Origin: Sphingobacterium thalpophilum
Lineage (GTDB): Bacteria > Bacteroidota > Bacteroidia > Sphingobacteriales > Sphingobacteriaceae
NCBI RefSeq assembly: GCF_038396785.1
Contig: NZ_CP151087.1
Coordinates: forward strand, 434,001-498,000
Direction: 5' to 3'
DNA length: 64,000 bases
Shown here: one piece after another, positions 35,454 through 43,084 of the stretch
How positions within the stretch are numbered: the stretch's first letter is position 1
How the letters are laid out: every line of letters starts with the position of its first letter
Notes under the pieces: generated by a model
Databases searched by the model: none
What the model saw: only the letters and a program-made list of their open reading frames with translations
Told to the model about the DNA's origin: nothing
Program-made: the position numbers and the translations under genes

Positions 35454-35819
35454 ATGCACGAATCTTTCAACGCGTTAATGCCCTTAATTATTCCCGAAGG
35501 AGTTTCCGATTATTTTGAGATGACCCACTATTCCAAAGAAGAAAAAAGACTGGATATCTTTCTGGAGGAACTCAATAATACACCTGAAGAATATCAAGGC
35601 CAGAAGTTGATTTCCAAGGGGTTTTTCGAACCCGTTACCCTTCAAGATTTTCCTATCCGTGGCATGCAGGTCTATCTTCATGTCAAGCGCCGCAGGTGGC
35701 TCAACCAGGATACCGATAAAGTAGTCTACAGAAATTGGGAACTAGTAGCCAAAGGGACGCGCATCACACAGGATTTCGCAGCTTTTTTAAAAGGTATCAG
35801 CGGACAACCAGGCTCATAG
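35454..35819 (+). CDS. ISAon1-type transposase, N-terminal reading frame
   Basis: A 121-residue protein, from ATG 35454 (MHESFNALMPLIIPEGVSDY). It has the N-terminal region typical of ISAon1 transposases, including IRGMQVYLHVKRRRWLNQ, and ends FLKGISGQPGS. The rest of the transposase is in a +1 frame (open from 35791). A U-rich run (cttttttaaaagg near 35782-35794) and the stop at 35817 lie in the overlap. The two frames may be joined by programmed frameshifting, as is common for this group, or by a mutation. Confidence 0.85.
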   Translation: MHESFNALMPLIIPEGVSDYFEMTHYSKEEKRLDIFLEELNNTPEEYQGQKLISKGFFEPVTLQDFPIRGMQVYLHVKRRRWLNQDTDKVVYRNWELVAKGTRITQDFAAFLKGISGQPGS

Positions 35820-36783
35820 CATTCAGACCATCAGTTCATTCTATGGGATATCAGCCAGTAAACTAAGGAGATACTACCGCAATAAACTGAGCGGTTTCCA
35901 GGATTGGGAGCATCGCGAAAATGCGCGAGATGGATTGACCTTCCCACAGAATGTCAGCGGCCATCTTTCTATTGACGAGACCTGCCTATCCCATGGCGAG
36001 CTCTATACCGTTGTCACCAATAAAGAAGCACGGGGCAAAAAAGGGACCATTGTAGCCATACTGAACGGGACAAAATCAGAGAACATTATCCCGATCCTTC
36101 AAAAGATCCCACAGAGATTACGAAATAAAGTTCAAGAGATAACGCTTGATTTAGCCGGTAATATGGGATTGATAGCCAAAAGATGCTTTCCCAATGCTGT
36201 TCAGGTAATAGACCGTTTCCATGTTCAGCAACTTGCTAACGAAGCGCTTCAGGAAATAAGGATAAAGCACCGCTGGCAGGCCATTGACTATGAAAATCAG
36301 GCAATTGACCAAGCACGAAAGAATAAGGAAACCTATTTTCCGGAAGTCCTATCCAACAGTGAAACCATCAAACAGTTACTTGCAAGAAGCCGATACCTGC
36401 TTTATAAAAGTGAACATAAATGGACTTACGAGCAAAGAGAAAGGGCTGCTGTACTCTTTGAGCGATATCCCGATATTGAAAAGGCGTACAGGCTATCCCA
36501 AGAACTCTCTTGGATATTCAACACCACCATAGATAAGATCTACGCCTTTACAAGGTTGGCAAAATGGGCGGATAAAGTGGAACAGGCCGGCTTCAAGTCA
36601 TTCAACACCGTCTCCAGAACCATAAATATCCATCACAAAAAAATATTGAACTACTTCGACAACAAGAGTACAAATGCTTCAGCAGAATCTTTCAATGCAA
36701 AGATAAAAGCTTTCAGAAGTCAGTTTAGAGGTGTAGGTGACATCAATTTCTTCCTGTTCAGATTGACCAAATTATTTGCGTAG
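35791..36783 (+). CDS. ISAon1-type transposase, C-terminal DDE reading frame
   Basis: This frame is open from 35791 and would read HSIQTISSFYGISASKLRRY and so on before the catalytic part; no ATG starts it, and the first usable start is a TTG at 35935. The ISL3-type DDE core is visible: SIDETCLSHGELYTV (first D), ITLDLAGNMGLIAKRCFPNA (second D region), RFHVQQLANEAL, and STNASAESFNAKIKAFRSQF (last E). The end RGVGDINFFLFRLTKLFA matches the family. Overlap with the first frame (35791-35819) supports a frameshift product. Activity depends on that event. Confidence 0.8.
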   Translation, partial: KVSADNQAHSIQTISSFYGISASKLRRYYRNKLSGFQDWEHRENARDGLTFPQNVSGHLSIDETCLSHGELYTVVTNKEARGKKGTIVAILNGTKSENIIPILQKIPQRLRNKVQEITLDLAGNMGLIAKRCFPNAVQVIDRFHVQQLANEALQEIRIKHRWQAIDYENQAIDQARKNKETYFPEVLSNSETIKQLLARSRYLLYKSEHKWTYEQRERAAVLFERYPDIEKAYRLSQELSWIFNTTIDKIYAFTRLAKWADKVEQAGFKSFNTVSRTINIHHKKILNYFDNKSTNASAESFNAKIKAFRSQFRGVGDINFFLFRLTKLFA

Positions 36784-36806
36784 TCCACAGGTTTTGAAAC
36801 TGATCC

Positions 36807-36814
36807 TTGAATTT
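36807..36814. repeat. Right 8-bp target-site duplication of the ISL3 element
   Basis: The octamer ttgaattt is identical to 35378-35385. Removing the element and one copy restores the older sequence, in which the integrase upstream region runs into the bases next to tRNA-Ser. Confidence 0.85.
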
Positions 36815-36854
36815 GGTGCTGTTTTTGGTGCTGGTATAATACTTAAAACAGAAA

Positions 36855-36883
36855 AACCGTTTTTAACAGTGTTAAAAACGGTT
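36855..36883 (-). terminator. Terminator of tRNA-Ser
   Basis: Arms aaccgtttttaac (36855-36867) and gttaaaaacggtt (36871-36883) pair over 13 bases with a 3-base loop. On the reverse strand it follows the tRNA gene by a few bases and ends in a T run. Confidence 0.75.
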
Positions 36884-36890
36884 CGTTTTG

Positions 36891-36978
36891 CGGAAAGGGA
36901 GGGATTCGAACCCTCGATACAGTCATCCCGTATACAGTCTTTCCAGGACTGCTCATTCGACCACTCTGACACCTTTCC
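36891..36978 (-). tRNA. tRNA-Ser (anticodon GGA)
   Basis: On the reverse strand the acceptor stem pairs GGAAAGG with CCTTTCC. The anticodon arm is CAGTC-CTGGAAA-GACTG, giving anticodon GGA for serine codons TCC/TCT. A long variable arm (near TATACGGGATGACTGTA) is typical of class II tRNA-Ser, and the T arm has GGTTCGAATCC. The 3' CCA is not encoded. A truncated integrase lies about 1.5 kb away, now separated by the ISL3 insertion, so this tRNA was probably the integration site of a lost island. Confidence 0.95.
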
Positions 36979-37092
36979 GTGTTTCAGTGCACAAATGTAG
37001 TAATTTTTTAATTTATTGCAACCTTATTCGTATTATTTACCATCCAATTTATTATATTCTATTGAGCCTAAGCCTATTGTTTTTATTTTTTA

Positions 37093-37593
37093 ATGAATAA
37101 AACTTATTCCTTATTTTTCGGAATGACAAATAATTATTTCGACATAAAAGGGGAGGTCCTTGAGATAGCGCTAAAACGCACCAAGGAACGAATTACAATG
37201 ATAGAATCTGCTTTGGAAACCGCACGGGATTCAAGTAATGACGATACAAAAAGTAGTGCTGGAGACAAATATGAGACGTCACGTGAAATGATCCAACAGG
37301 ACATTAATCGCTACCAGAAACAACTCGTGGAAGCCAATAAAGATCTGCAGCAACTGATCAGTATAGAATCATTATCAAATGATGTAATTGATGTCGTCAG
37401 ATTAGGAACACTTGTTCAAACCAATGTTGGACTATATTTGATCGCCACAAGTATCGGAGCTGTAAAAATAGGGACCAATAATATCTTCGTTATCTCGCCT
37501 GCATCTCCAATTGGACAACTACTTATCGGGAAAAAAATAGGTGATAGTTTTGTTTTTAATAACGTTAATCAAAAAGTTATTGCAATTTACTAG
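37093..37593 (+). CDS. GreA/GreB-like protein
   Basis: A 166-residue cytoplasmic protein with a coiled-coil N-terminal part (EIALKRTKERITMIESALETARDSSNDDTKSS...) and a C-terminal FKBP-like part (LGTLVQTNVGLYLIATSIGAV, ISPASPIGQLLIGKKIGDSF). This is the layout of GreA/GreB transcript cleavage factors, though it is shorter and divergent from a true GreA. It probably binds RNA polymerase. An alternative start at 37123 (MTNNYFDIKG) removes ten residues. It is followed by a BON lipoprotein. Confidence 0.75.
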   Translation: MNKTYSLFFGMTNNYFDIKGEVLEIALKRTKERITMIESALETARDSSNDDTKSSAGDKYETSREMIQQDINRYQKQLVEANKDLQQLISIESLSNDVIDVVRLGTLVQTNVGLYLIATSIGAVKIGTNNIFVISPASPIGQLLIGKKIGDSFVFNNVNQKVIAIY

Positions 37594-37667
37594 GTGATGA
37601 AAATACCGAAAAATTAAACAATATGCCGACGCATCTGTTCTTATTTAGTACAGAAACAAAGAATGAC

Positions 37668-38180
37668 ATGAAATTCAATAGTTTACTTTTAATCTTCTTG
37701 CTTGGTGCTGCACTATTTATTCACTCTTGTAGATCGCCCGAGTCGGACGAAAAACTAAGATCAAAAATCGAGACAGCGTTGGAAACTACTGCGGGCATCG
37801 GAGTCGATGTCGAGGAGGGTAATGTAACCTTGAATGGACAAATAGGTTCAGACTCTCTCAAGCAGGACATAGAAAACAAAACAAAGCTAGCCGGAGGAGA
37901 GGATATCAAATCCATTCACAACAATATTGTCGTAAATCTTCCTGAACCAGAAGATGCCCGTGAAAAATATCATGAAATTTTGGGCGGCGCGATAGATTCT
38001 ACCTTAACACGAGATGTTAACCTTGTTCTGGAAGATTTTCCGACCATTACAGCACAGGTTAAAGAAGGGATTATAATTGCAACGGGTAATCTTGAAAAAT
38101 CAAAAATAGATACACTCAAGAAACGATTGGAACATATCAAGCCCAAAGGTATTGATATAAAAGGGGTCACAAGCCGATAG
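37668..38180 (+). CDS. BON-domain lipoprotein
   Basis: A 170-residue lipoprotein: signal MKFNSLLLIFLLGAALFIHSC (lipobox IHSC), then two BON-like segments, ETALETTAGIGVDVEEGNVT...SIHNNIVV and LVLEDFPTITAQVKEGIIIATGN. BON domains bind phospholipid surfaces and are found in periplasmic stress proteins such as OsmY. The start at 37668 is preferred over 37623 because it begins the signal peptide. Function inferred only at domain level. Confidence 0.8.
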   Translation: MKFNSLLLIFLLGAALFIHSCRSPESDEKLRSKIETALETTAGIGVDVEEGNVTLNGQIGSDSLKQDIENKTKLAGGEDIKSIHNNIVVNLPEPEDAREKYHEILGGAIDSTLTRDVNLVLEDFPTITAQVKEGIIIATGNLEKSKIDTLKKRLEHIKPKGIDIKGVTSR

Positions 38181-38190
38181 CCTAAGAAAA

Positions 38191-38229
38191 AAAGAAGCTA
38201 CCGTCAATTGGCAGGCAGCTTCTTTCATT
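38191..38229. terminator. Terminator between convergent genes
   Basis: Arms aaagaagct (38191-38199) and agcttcttt (38218-38226) with extra inner pairs, flanked by A and T runs. It serves the BON gene (+) and tcdA (-). Confidence 0.7.
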
Positions 38230-38256
38230 TCTTCATATGTTTATTTAATACCTAAG

Positions 38257-38982
38257 TTAAGCATTTTCTATTAAATCTCGTATAGCAACAGAAGCTATTG
38301 CCCCACCAAAAGCCGCTGGTAGATAGGACATGGTGCCATAAGCGGACTTTTTAAAATTACTCCCATCGGTATACAATAATGAATCCTTGTTTGGAAGTTC
38401 GGTTGAAAATGCCACTTTCACTCCATCACGTATACCATGTTTGCGCAATTTCTTACGGATATGTTGGGCCAACTTACAATTATAAGATTTACCGATATCA
38501 GCAATTTTTATTTTTGTCGGATCCACTTTGCCACCGGCACCCATTGAACTTACAAATGGTATATTGGCTTCTAACGCCCTCCGAATGAAAAATAGTTTCG
38601 GTGTAATACTATCAATGGCTTCCACACAATAATCTGGCGCCAAATCTAATAAAGCGGGTATCTTTTCTGGAATGATAAAATCTTGTATTACGGTTAAATC
38701 CAATTCAGGATTAATGGCCAACAATCTTTCCCGCATAATTTCAGCTTTTGCTTCACCATGATTAGTTGCCAAGGCAGGCAATTGTCTATTACGGTTAGAC
38801 GGATCCACTGTGTCTCCATCGATAATGGTCATTTTCCCAACTCCCGCTCGGCATATAAATTCCGCAGCAAAGGATCCAACACCACCTAATCCCAAAACCA
38901 TCACATGTGAATTTGCCAATTTTTCAACCGCTGATCGACCTATCAATGCTTCGGTACGTGACAGCCAACTTAAATCTTTCAT
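38257..38982 (-). CDS. tcdA: tRNA threonylcarbamoyladenosine dehydratase
   Basis: An E1-like enzyme of 241 residues that cyclises the t6A base of tRNA, using ATP. The adenylation fold has GLGGVGSFAAEFICRAGVGK (nucleotide loop), IDGDTVDPSNRNRQLPA (metal and ribose contacts) and FVSSMGAGGKVDPTKIKIADI, all typical of TcdA/CsdL. The C-terminal ending GGAIASVAIRDLI is also conserved. It is convergent with the BON gene and starts upstream at MKDLSWLSRTEALIG. Confidence 0.92.
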   Translation of the reverse strand: MKDLSWLSRTEALIGRSAVEKLANSHVMVLGLGGVGSFAAEFICRAGVGKMTIIDGDTVDPSNRNRQLPALATNHGEAKAEIMRERLLAINPELDLTVIQDFIIPEKIPALLDLAPDYCVEAIDSITPKLFFIRRALEANIPFVSSMGAGGKVDPTKIKIADIGKSYNCKLAQHIRKKLRKHGIRDGVKVAFSTELPNKDSLLYTDGSNFKKSAYGTMSYLPAAFGGAIASVAIRDLIENA

Positions 38983-39060
38983 CTATCTAAATTTGTTTTT
39001 TTATATTTTCATGAAACCTTATAGCTATCCGACAACGTGAATAAACAGACTATGATGGCC

Positions 39061-39726
39061 TCACTTATTAAATACTTTCTTATAATTTTGGTATAAAGCC
39101 CGCTTTAGCTCCTCCAACTCGATCGATCTGATCCGAGCTACGTATTGATAAAGCGTAGTAATTTCTACGGTCGTATCTGTATCCGTTTCTAGAAACAATT
39201 GACTGAGTGAAATATTTTCCAAAAGCTCGTCTTGACTTCCATTTAAACAATGTCCACCTATTGAAAGATAGTACCCCTGATCAATTAATTGCCGAGCTAG
39301 TGTCCAATTTTTCCGATAGCCATGGAAAACAACAGCTTCGTTAAAATTCACTTTTTTTAAACAACTGACAATCTCCTGAAAAGCTCGAACACAATGAATA
39401 ATCAACGGTTTTCGATAAACTTGAGCCAGTTGAACCTGTCGATCAAAGACCTGCAGCTGCTGGATGAGGGGAATAGCAATATTTTTATCCAAACCGCATT
39501 CGCCTATCGCCAAAACTTGAGCCTGTTTTAATCCTCCTTTCATTAAGGCTAAAGCAAGTTCAGAAGTCCCGTCTATATACCATGGATGTAACCCTATGGA
39601 GCAATCTGTTTCAGTGATTTCTTCAGCATGATTCAATGCGATATTCTTCACCGAGAGAATCGCGCGCTCTTTGATCGGATAATTCCGATGAGTATGTAGA
39701 TCGATATAAGGAACTTGTGGTACCAA
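39061..39726 (-). CDS. TatD family metal-dependent hydrolase
   Basis: A 221-residue deoxyribonuclase-like enzyme with an amidohydrolase barrel. Metal ligands are visible in YIDLHTHRNYP (HxH), IGECGLDKN (Glu), PLIIHCVRAFQE (His), FHGYRKNW (His) and FLETDTDT (Asp). It is a little shorter than the E. coli TatD. Substrate may be DNA ends or a small amide. It is 79 bases from tcdA on one side and 61 from pabB on the other. Confidence 0.87.
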   Translation of the reverse strand: MVPQVPYIDLHTHRNYPIKERAILSVKNIALNHAEEITETDCSIGLHPWYIDGTSELALALMKGGLKQAQVLAIGECGLDKNIAIPLIQQLQVFDRQVQLAQVYRKPLIIHCVRAFQEIVSCLKKVNFNEAVVFHGYRKNWTLARQLIDQGYYLSIGGHCLNGSQDELLENISLSQLFLETDTDTTVEITTLYQYVARIRSIELEELKRALYQNYKKVFNK

Positions 39727-39787
39727 TGGGACAAAGGTCGAAAAAATACTTGAAGCAAAAAATATTCTCTACAAATTTAGTATAGTT

Positions 39788-41074
39788 TTATTCTTTCAAC
39801 TTTGCATCTAAAGCTTCAAGGATGGCGGAAGCTTTCAAAAGGCATTCTTGATACTCCTGATCTGCAGCAGCCTGATTGGTAACTGCTCCACCAGTATGAA
39901 AGGAAAGGTACCGTTTTTGTTTATTATACAGCAGTGAGCGGATGACTACATTAAAATCGAACTCATCATGTACAGTGTCAAAGTATCCGATAGACCCTGC
40001 ATAGATACCTCTCTTTCGAGCTTCAAGCTGATCGCAAATTTGCATAGCTGCAATTTTAGGAGCACCTGTCATCGAACCTGCAGGAAAGGTATTTCTAAAT
40101 ACATCCACATTGGCGACTTTTGGGTCTTGCATGCAGGTAATGGTAGAAATCATTTGATGCACTTGTTCGAAGGATTGAATCTCAAAAAGGCGAGTAGCCT
40201 CAACTGTTCCAGGAAGAGCACTTCGTGTCAAGTCATTACGCACCAAATCAACGATCATCACATTTTCCGCAATCTCCTTTTTTGACCTCAACATATCAGC
40301 TATAATCTGTCGGTCCTCTTCCGGGCTTGTTCCTCTTCTAGCTGTCCCTTTAATCGGTTGAGAAATCAGCTTTCCCTGCCTTTTCGCTAAAAATCGCTCC
40401 GGAGAAGCACACATGATAAAATGATGTCCTACTCTGAAGAATGAACTAAATGGGGTAGGTGATAGGCTATTTAATTGATGATAAACTTCGAGCGGCGAGA
40501 TGTCGGCGTTCTCCGCATAAAATTCCTGACAAAGGTTAACTTCATAAATGTCTCCACGTTGAATATGCGCTTGCACATCTTCAAATGCTTTAACGTATTC
40601 ACTTTTTGTCCAACGCGATTGTACTTGCACTACGATTGGAGCTGCTAAAGGAATCTTCGTATCGGAAATAGCTTGATAGATTTTAACTGGATCTTCAGCC
40701 TCTATATGCACTTGATTTGCCGTCCATCGGAGCGTAATCGCTGGCACGAAGAAATAAGTTTCCGGAAATTCGAGCTGATCCTTTCCCGTTGTCTGTAATT
40801 CCTCTATCTCATTCTTGAGGTCGTAGGATAGAAATCCAGGGATAAACTGAGATTGATGTAAATTCAAAAATGTATCGAGCTGATCAAATACATTTTCATT
40901 TGCACGGAAGGAGAATAATGCCTTGACAGCCAAAACTTGCTCATATCTTCCCCATTGATCGGACATCCCATTACTATTAAAGAAAGAAATTTCATCAAAT
41001 TGCCCCGACCAATGCAGGGCTTTTTGATGAAATTTATCTTTAGAATCGAGAAGATCAAAACTTTCGATCCGCAT
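39788..41074 (-). CDS. pabB: Aminodeoxychorismate synthase component I
   Basis: A 428-residue chorismate-utilising enzyme that makes 4-amino-4-deoxychorismate for folate. The C-terminal anthranilate synthase-type domain has PIKGTARRGTSPEEDRQIIA, EIAENVMIVDLVRNDLTRSA, FEQVHQMISTITCM, TFPAGSMTGAPKIAAMQI and RGIYAGSIGYFD, all typical of the TrpE/PabB family. The PIKGT loop favours PabB over TrpE, whose site is PIAGT. The first ~130 residues are the variable N-terminal part. No amidotransferase partner is next to it. The stop is four bases from the purA start region. Confidence 0.88.
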   Translation of the reverse strand: MRIESFDLLDSKDKFHQKALHWSGQFDEISFFNSNGMSDQWGRYEQVLAVKALFSFRANENVFDQLDTFLNLHQSQFIPGFLSYDLKNEIEELQTTGKDQLEFPETYFFVPAITLRWTANQVHIEAEDPVKIYQAISDTKIPLAAPIVVQVQSRWTKSEYVKAFEDVQAHIQRGDIYEVNLCQEFYAENADISPLEVYHQLNSLSPTPFSSFFRVGHHFIMCASPERFLAKRQGKLISQPIKGTARRGTSPEEDRQIIADMLRSKKEIAENVMIVDLVRNDLTRSALPGTVEATRLFEIQSFEQVHQMISTITCMQDPKVANVDVFRNTFPAGSMTGAPKIAAMQICDQLEARKRGIYAGSIGYFDTVHDEFDFNVVIRSLLYNKQKRYLSFHTGGAVTNQAAADQEYQECLLKASAILEALDAKLKE

Positions 41075-41077
41075 AGT

Positions 41078-42355
41078 TTATTTTGATAAAGCTAATGTTT
41101 GTTTACGATCAGGACCTACCGATAGGATTGTGATAGGTACTTCAAGAGCTTTCTCTAAATAAGAAATGTAATTTTTTAATGCTTCAGGTATCTCCTGTTC
41201 AGACGTTATACCAGTCAAATCTTGTTTCCACCCATCAATTTCTTCCAAGATAGGTTCGGCTTGATGTGTGATGATTTCATAAGGCATATAATCAATCACT
41301 TCACCATTATATTTATAATGTGTACATGCATAAATTTTGTCGAAGGTATCCAAAACGTCGGCCTTCATCATAATCAAGTCTGTTACGCCATTAAGCATAA
41401 TAGCATATTTCAAGGCAGGAATATCAATCCAACCTGTACGGCGAGCACGACCAGTAGTTGCTCCAAATTCATGACCTAATTGACGTAATTTTTCGCCAGT
41501 TTCATCGTGAAGTTCAGTAGGGAAGGGACCACCACCTACACGAGTCGCATAAGCTTTAAAGATACCATATACCTTGCCGATTTTATTTGGTGCAATACCT
41601 AGGCCTGTACAAGCTCCGGCTGTTGTGGTATTCGATGAAGTTACAAATGGATAAGAACCAAAATCAACATCCAACAGCGTACCTTGCGCGCCCTCAGCCA
41701 ACACACGTTTGCCTTCTTTCAGATATTGATTCACCAAATGCTCTGAATCCACATGTGGGATAGATTTAATGAATTCGATAGCATCTAAAAATGCCTTCTC
41801 TTTTTCACTGAAATCAGGTATCTCACCATAGTGCGAAAGAATGCTTAGGTGTTTTTCTTTCAACTTTTGGTAACGCTCTTGAAAATCCGGAAGTGTCGTA
41901 TCACCTACACGTAAACCATTTCTACCGGTTTTATCCATGTAAGTTGGACCGATACCTTTCAAAGTGGATCCAATTTTTCCTGCACCCATTTTTGATTCTG
42001 AGGCAGCATCCAATAATTGGTGTGTAGGCAGGATAAGGTGTGCTTTTCGCGCTAAAACTAAATTGCCTTTACCCACCGGATCAAAACCAGCTGTCTTCAG
42101 GTTGTCTAACTCTCTTTTTAAGATAATCGGATCGATAACGACACCATTACCAATAAGATTTAGTGTACCTTCATTGAAGATACCAGATGGAATTGTGTTG
42201 AGTACGAATTTCTTGTTATCGAATTCCAACGTGTGTCCGGCGTTAGGGCCGCCTTGGAAACGAGCGATTAAATCGTATTTTGGACAAAATACGTCTACGA
42301 TTTTACCTTTACCCTCGTCACCCCATTGTAAGCCCAAAAGCACATCAACTTGCAT
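41078..42355 (-). CDS. purA: Adenylosuccinate synthetase
   Basis: A 425-residue GTP-dependent enzyme joining IMP and aspartate in AMP biosynthesis. The P-loop GLQWGDEGKGKIVD (residues ~8-21), GGPNAGHTLEFD, AEGAQGTLLDVDFGSYPFVTSSNT, RVGGGPFPTEL and TTGRARRTGWIDIPALKYAI are almost invariant in PurA. It lies three bases from pabB and upstream of it on the same strand. Confidence is high. Confidence 0.97.
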   Translation of the reverse strand: MQVDVLLGLQWGDEGKGKIVDVFCPKYDLIARFQGGPNAGHTLEFDNKKFVLNTIPSGIFNEGTLNLIGNGVVIDPIILKRELDNLKTAGFDPVGKGNLVLARKAHLILPTHQLLDAASESKMGAGKIGSTLKGIGPTYMDKTGRNGLRVGDTTLPDFQERYQKLKEKHLSILSHYGEIPDFSEKEKAFLDAIEFIKSIPHVDSEHLVNQYLKEGKRVLAEGAQGTLLDVDFGSYPFVTSSNTTTAGACTGLGIAPNKIGKVYGIFKAYATRVGGGPFPTELHDETGEKLRQLGHEFGATTGRARRTGWIDIPALKYAIMLNGVTDLIMMKADVLDTFDKIYACTHYKYNGEVIDYMPYEIITHQAEPILEEIDGWKQDLTGITSEQEIPEALKNYISYLEKALEVPITILSVGPDRKQTLALSK

Positions 42356-42415
42356 AGCTTTTAAAGTATAGTAATTAAAATGTTATTAATAAAAATAGAC
42401 TCTATTTAAAAATAA

Positions 42416-42455
42416 AATGTTCAGGAATTTTCCCCTGAACATTCCTGAACAAATG
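42416..42455. terminator. Hairpin between purA and the Fur gene
   Basis: The region holds atgttcagg ... cctgaacat and an overlapping ttcctgaaca, giving alternative 9-10 bp stems. It likely terminates the Fur gene transcript (minus strand). Coordinates are approximate to a few bases. Confidence 0.6.
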
Positions 42456-42482
42456 TACTATTATATTTAAGAAAATATAAGA

Positions 42483-42974
42483 TTAATTTGAAATAGCTTC
42501 GTGAGCGACGGTCTCTTCTTTTTTGTTCTTAAGTTGACAGTCTTGACATACACCATACAAATTGAGTGAGTGGTGCTTAATATCAAATTTTAAAAGATCT
42601 CCCATGAGACTCTGAATTTGGTTGATACGTGGATCACAGAATTCAACAACCTTATTACATTCAATACAGATCACGTGATCGTGTTGTTTGAACCCATATG
42701 ACTTCTCAAATTGTGCCATGTTCCTTCCAAACTGGTGTTTTGTAACCAAGTCACAAGAGACCAAAAGTTCTAGGGTATTATAAACTGTAGCACGACTGAC
42801 ACGATATTTCTTGTTCTTCATATGGATATACAAAGACTCTACATCAAAGTGATCAGTACGTGAATAAATCTCTTCCAAAATCGCATAGCGCTCTGGTGTT
42901 TTTCTTAGATTTTTATTTTCTAAGTAGGCTTCAAAGATTTTTTTTACAGTTGCAAAATTTTCAGCTTGATTCAT
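42483..42974 (-). CDS. Fur/PerR family metal-dependent transcriptional regulator
   Basis: A 163-residue regulator from ATG 42974 ([20 protein letters not shown]); an upstream start at 43004 adds ten unconserved residues. The N-terminal winged helix (about 15-90) contains [20 protein letters not shown] and [15 protein letters not shown]. The zinc and regulatory metal site is in [20 protein letters not shown], with a second Cys pair in VCQDCQLK, giving the structural CxxC...CxxC zinc site of the family. Fe(II) or Mn(II)/peroxide sensing cannot be told apart. It sits between purA and rsh as in many Sphingobacteriaceae. Confidence 0.92.
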   Translation of the reverse strand: MNQAENFATVKKIFEAYLENKNLRKTPERYAILEEIYSRTDHFDVESLYIHMKNKKYRVSRATVYNTLELLVSCDLVTKHQFGRNMAQFEKSYGFKQHDHVICIECNKVVEFCDPRINQIQSLMGDLLKFDIKHHSLNLYGVCQDCQLKNKKEETVAHEAISN

Positions 42975-43084
42975 AGTAAAAATATTCTTGTACAAATTTA
43001 CCAATTAAGATTGATATTTCCTCTATTAAAAATAGTGCTTAATAGTAGTCGCCTTAGCGTAATTTTCAATCCAACGGTTGGCTA

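Larger units (their letters stand above)
35386..36806 (+). mobile_element. ISL3-family (ISAon1 group) insertion sequence, complete with ends
   Basis: Both ends are visible: 35386-35408 (starting ggatcatgta) and 36784-36806 match as inverted repeats in 18 of 23 positions, flanked by the 8-bp duplication ttgaattt. Inside are two transposase reading frames on the plus strand. The element is about 1.42 kb and inserted between the integrase remnant and tRNA-Ser, so it arrived after the integrase was in place or decayed. Confidence 0.9.

Noticed and set aside
36776..37100. Open frames over tRNA-Ser (for example a stretch with EREGFEPSI)
   Set aside because: They translate the antisense of the tRNA gene; such GFEPS-type peptides are a known artefact of tRNA loci.
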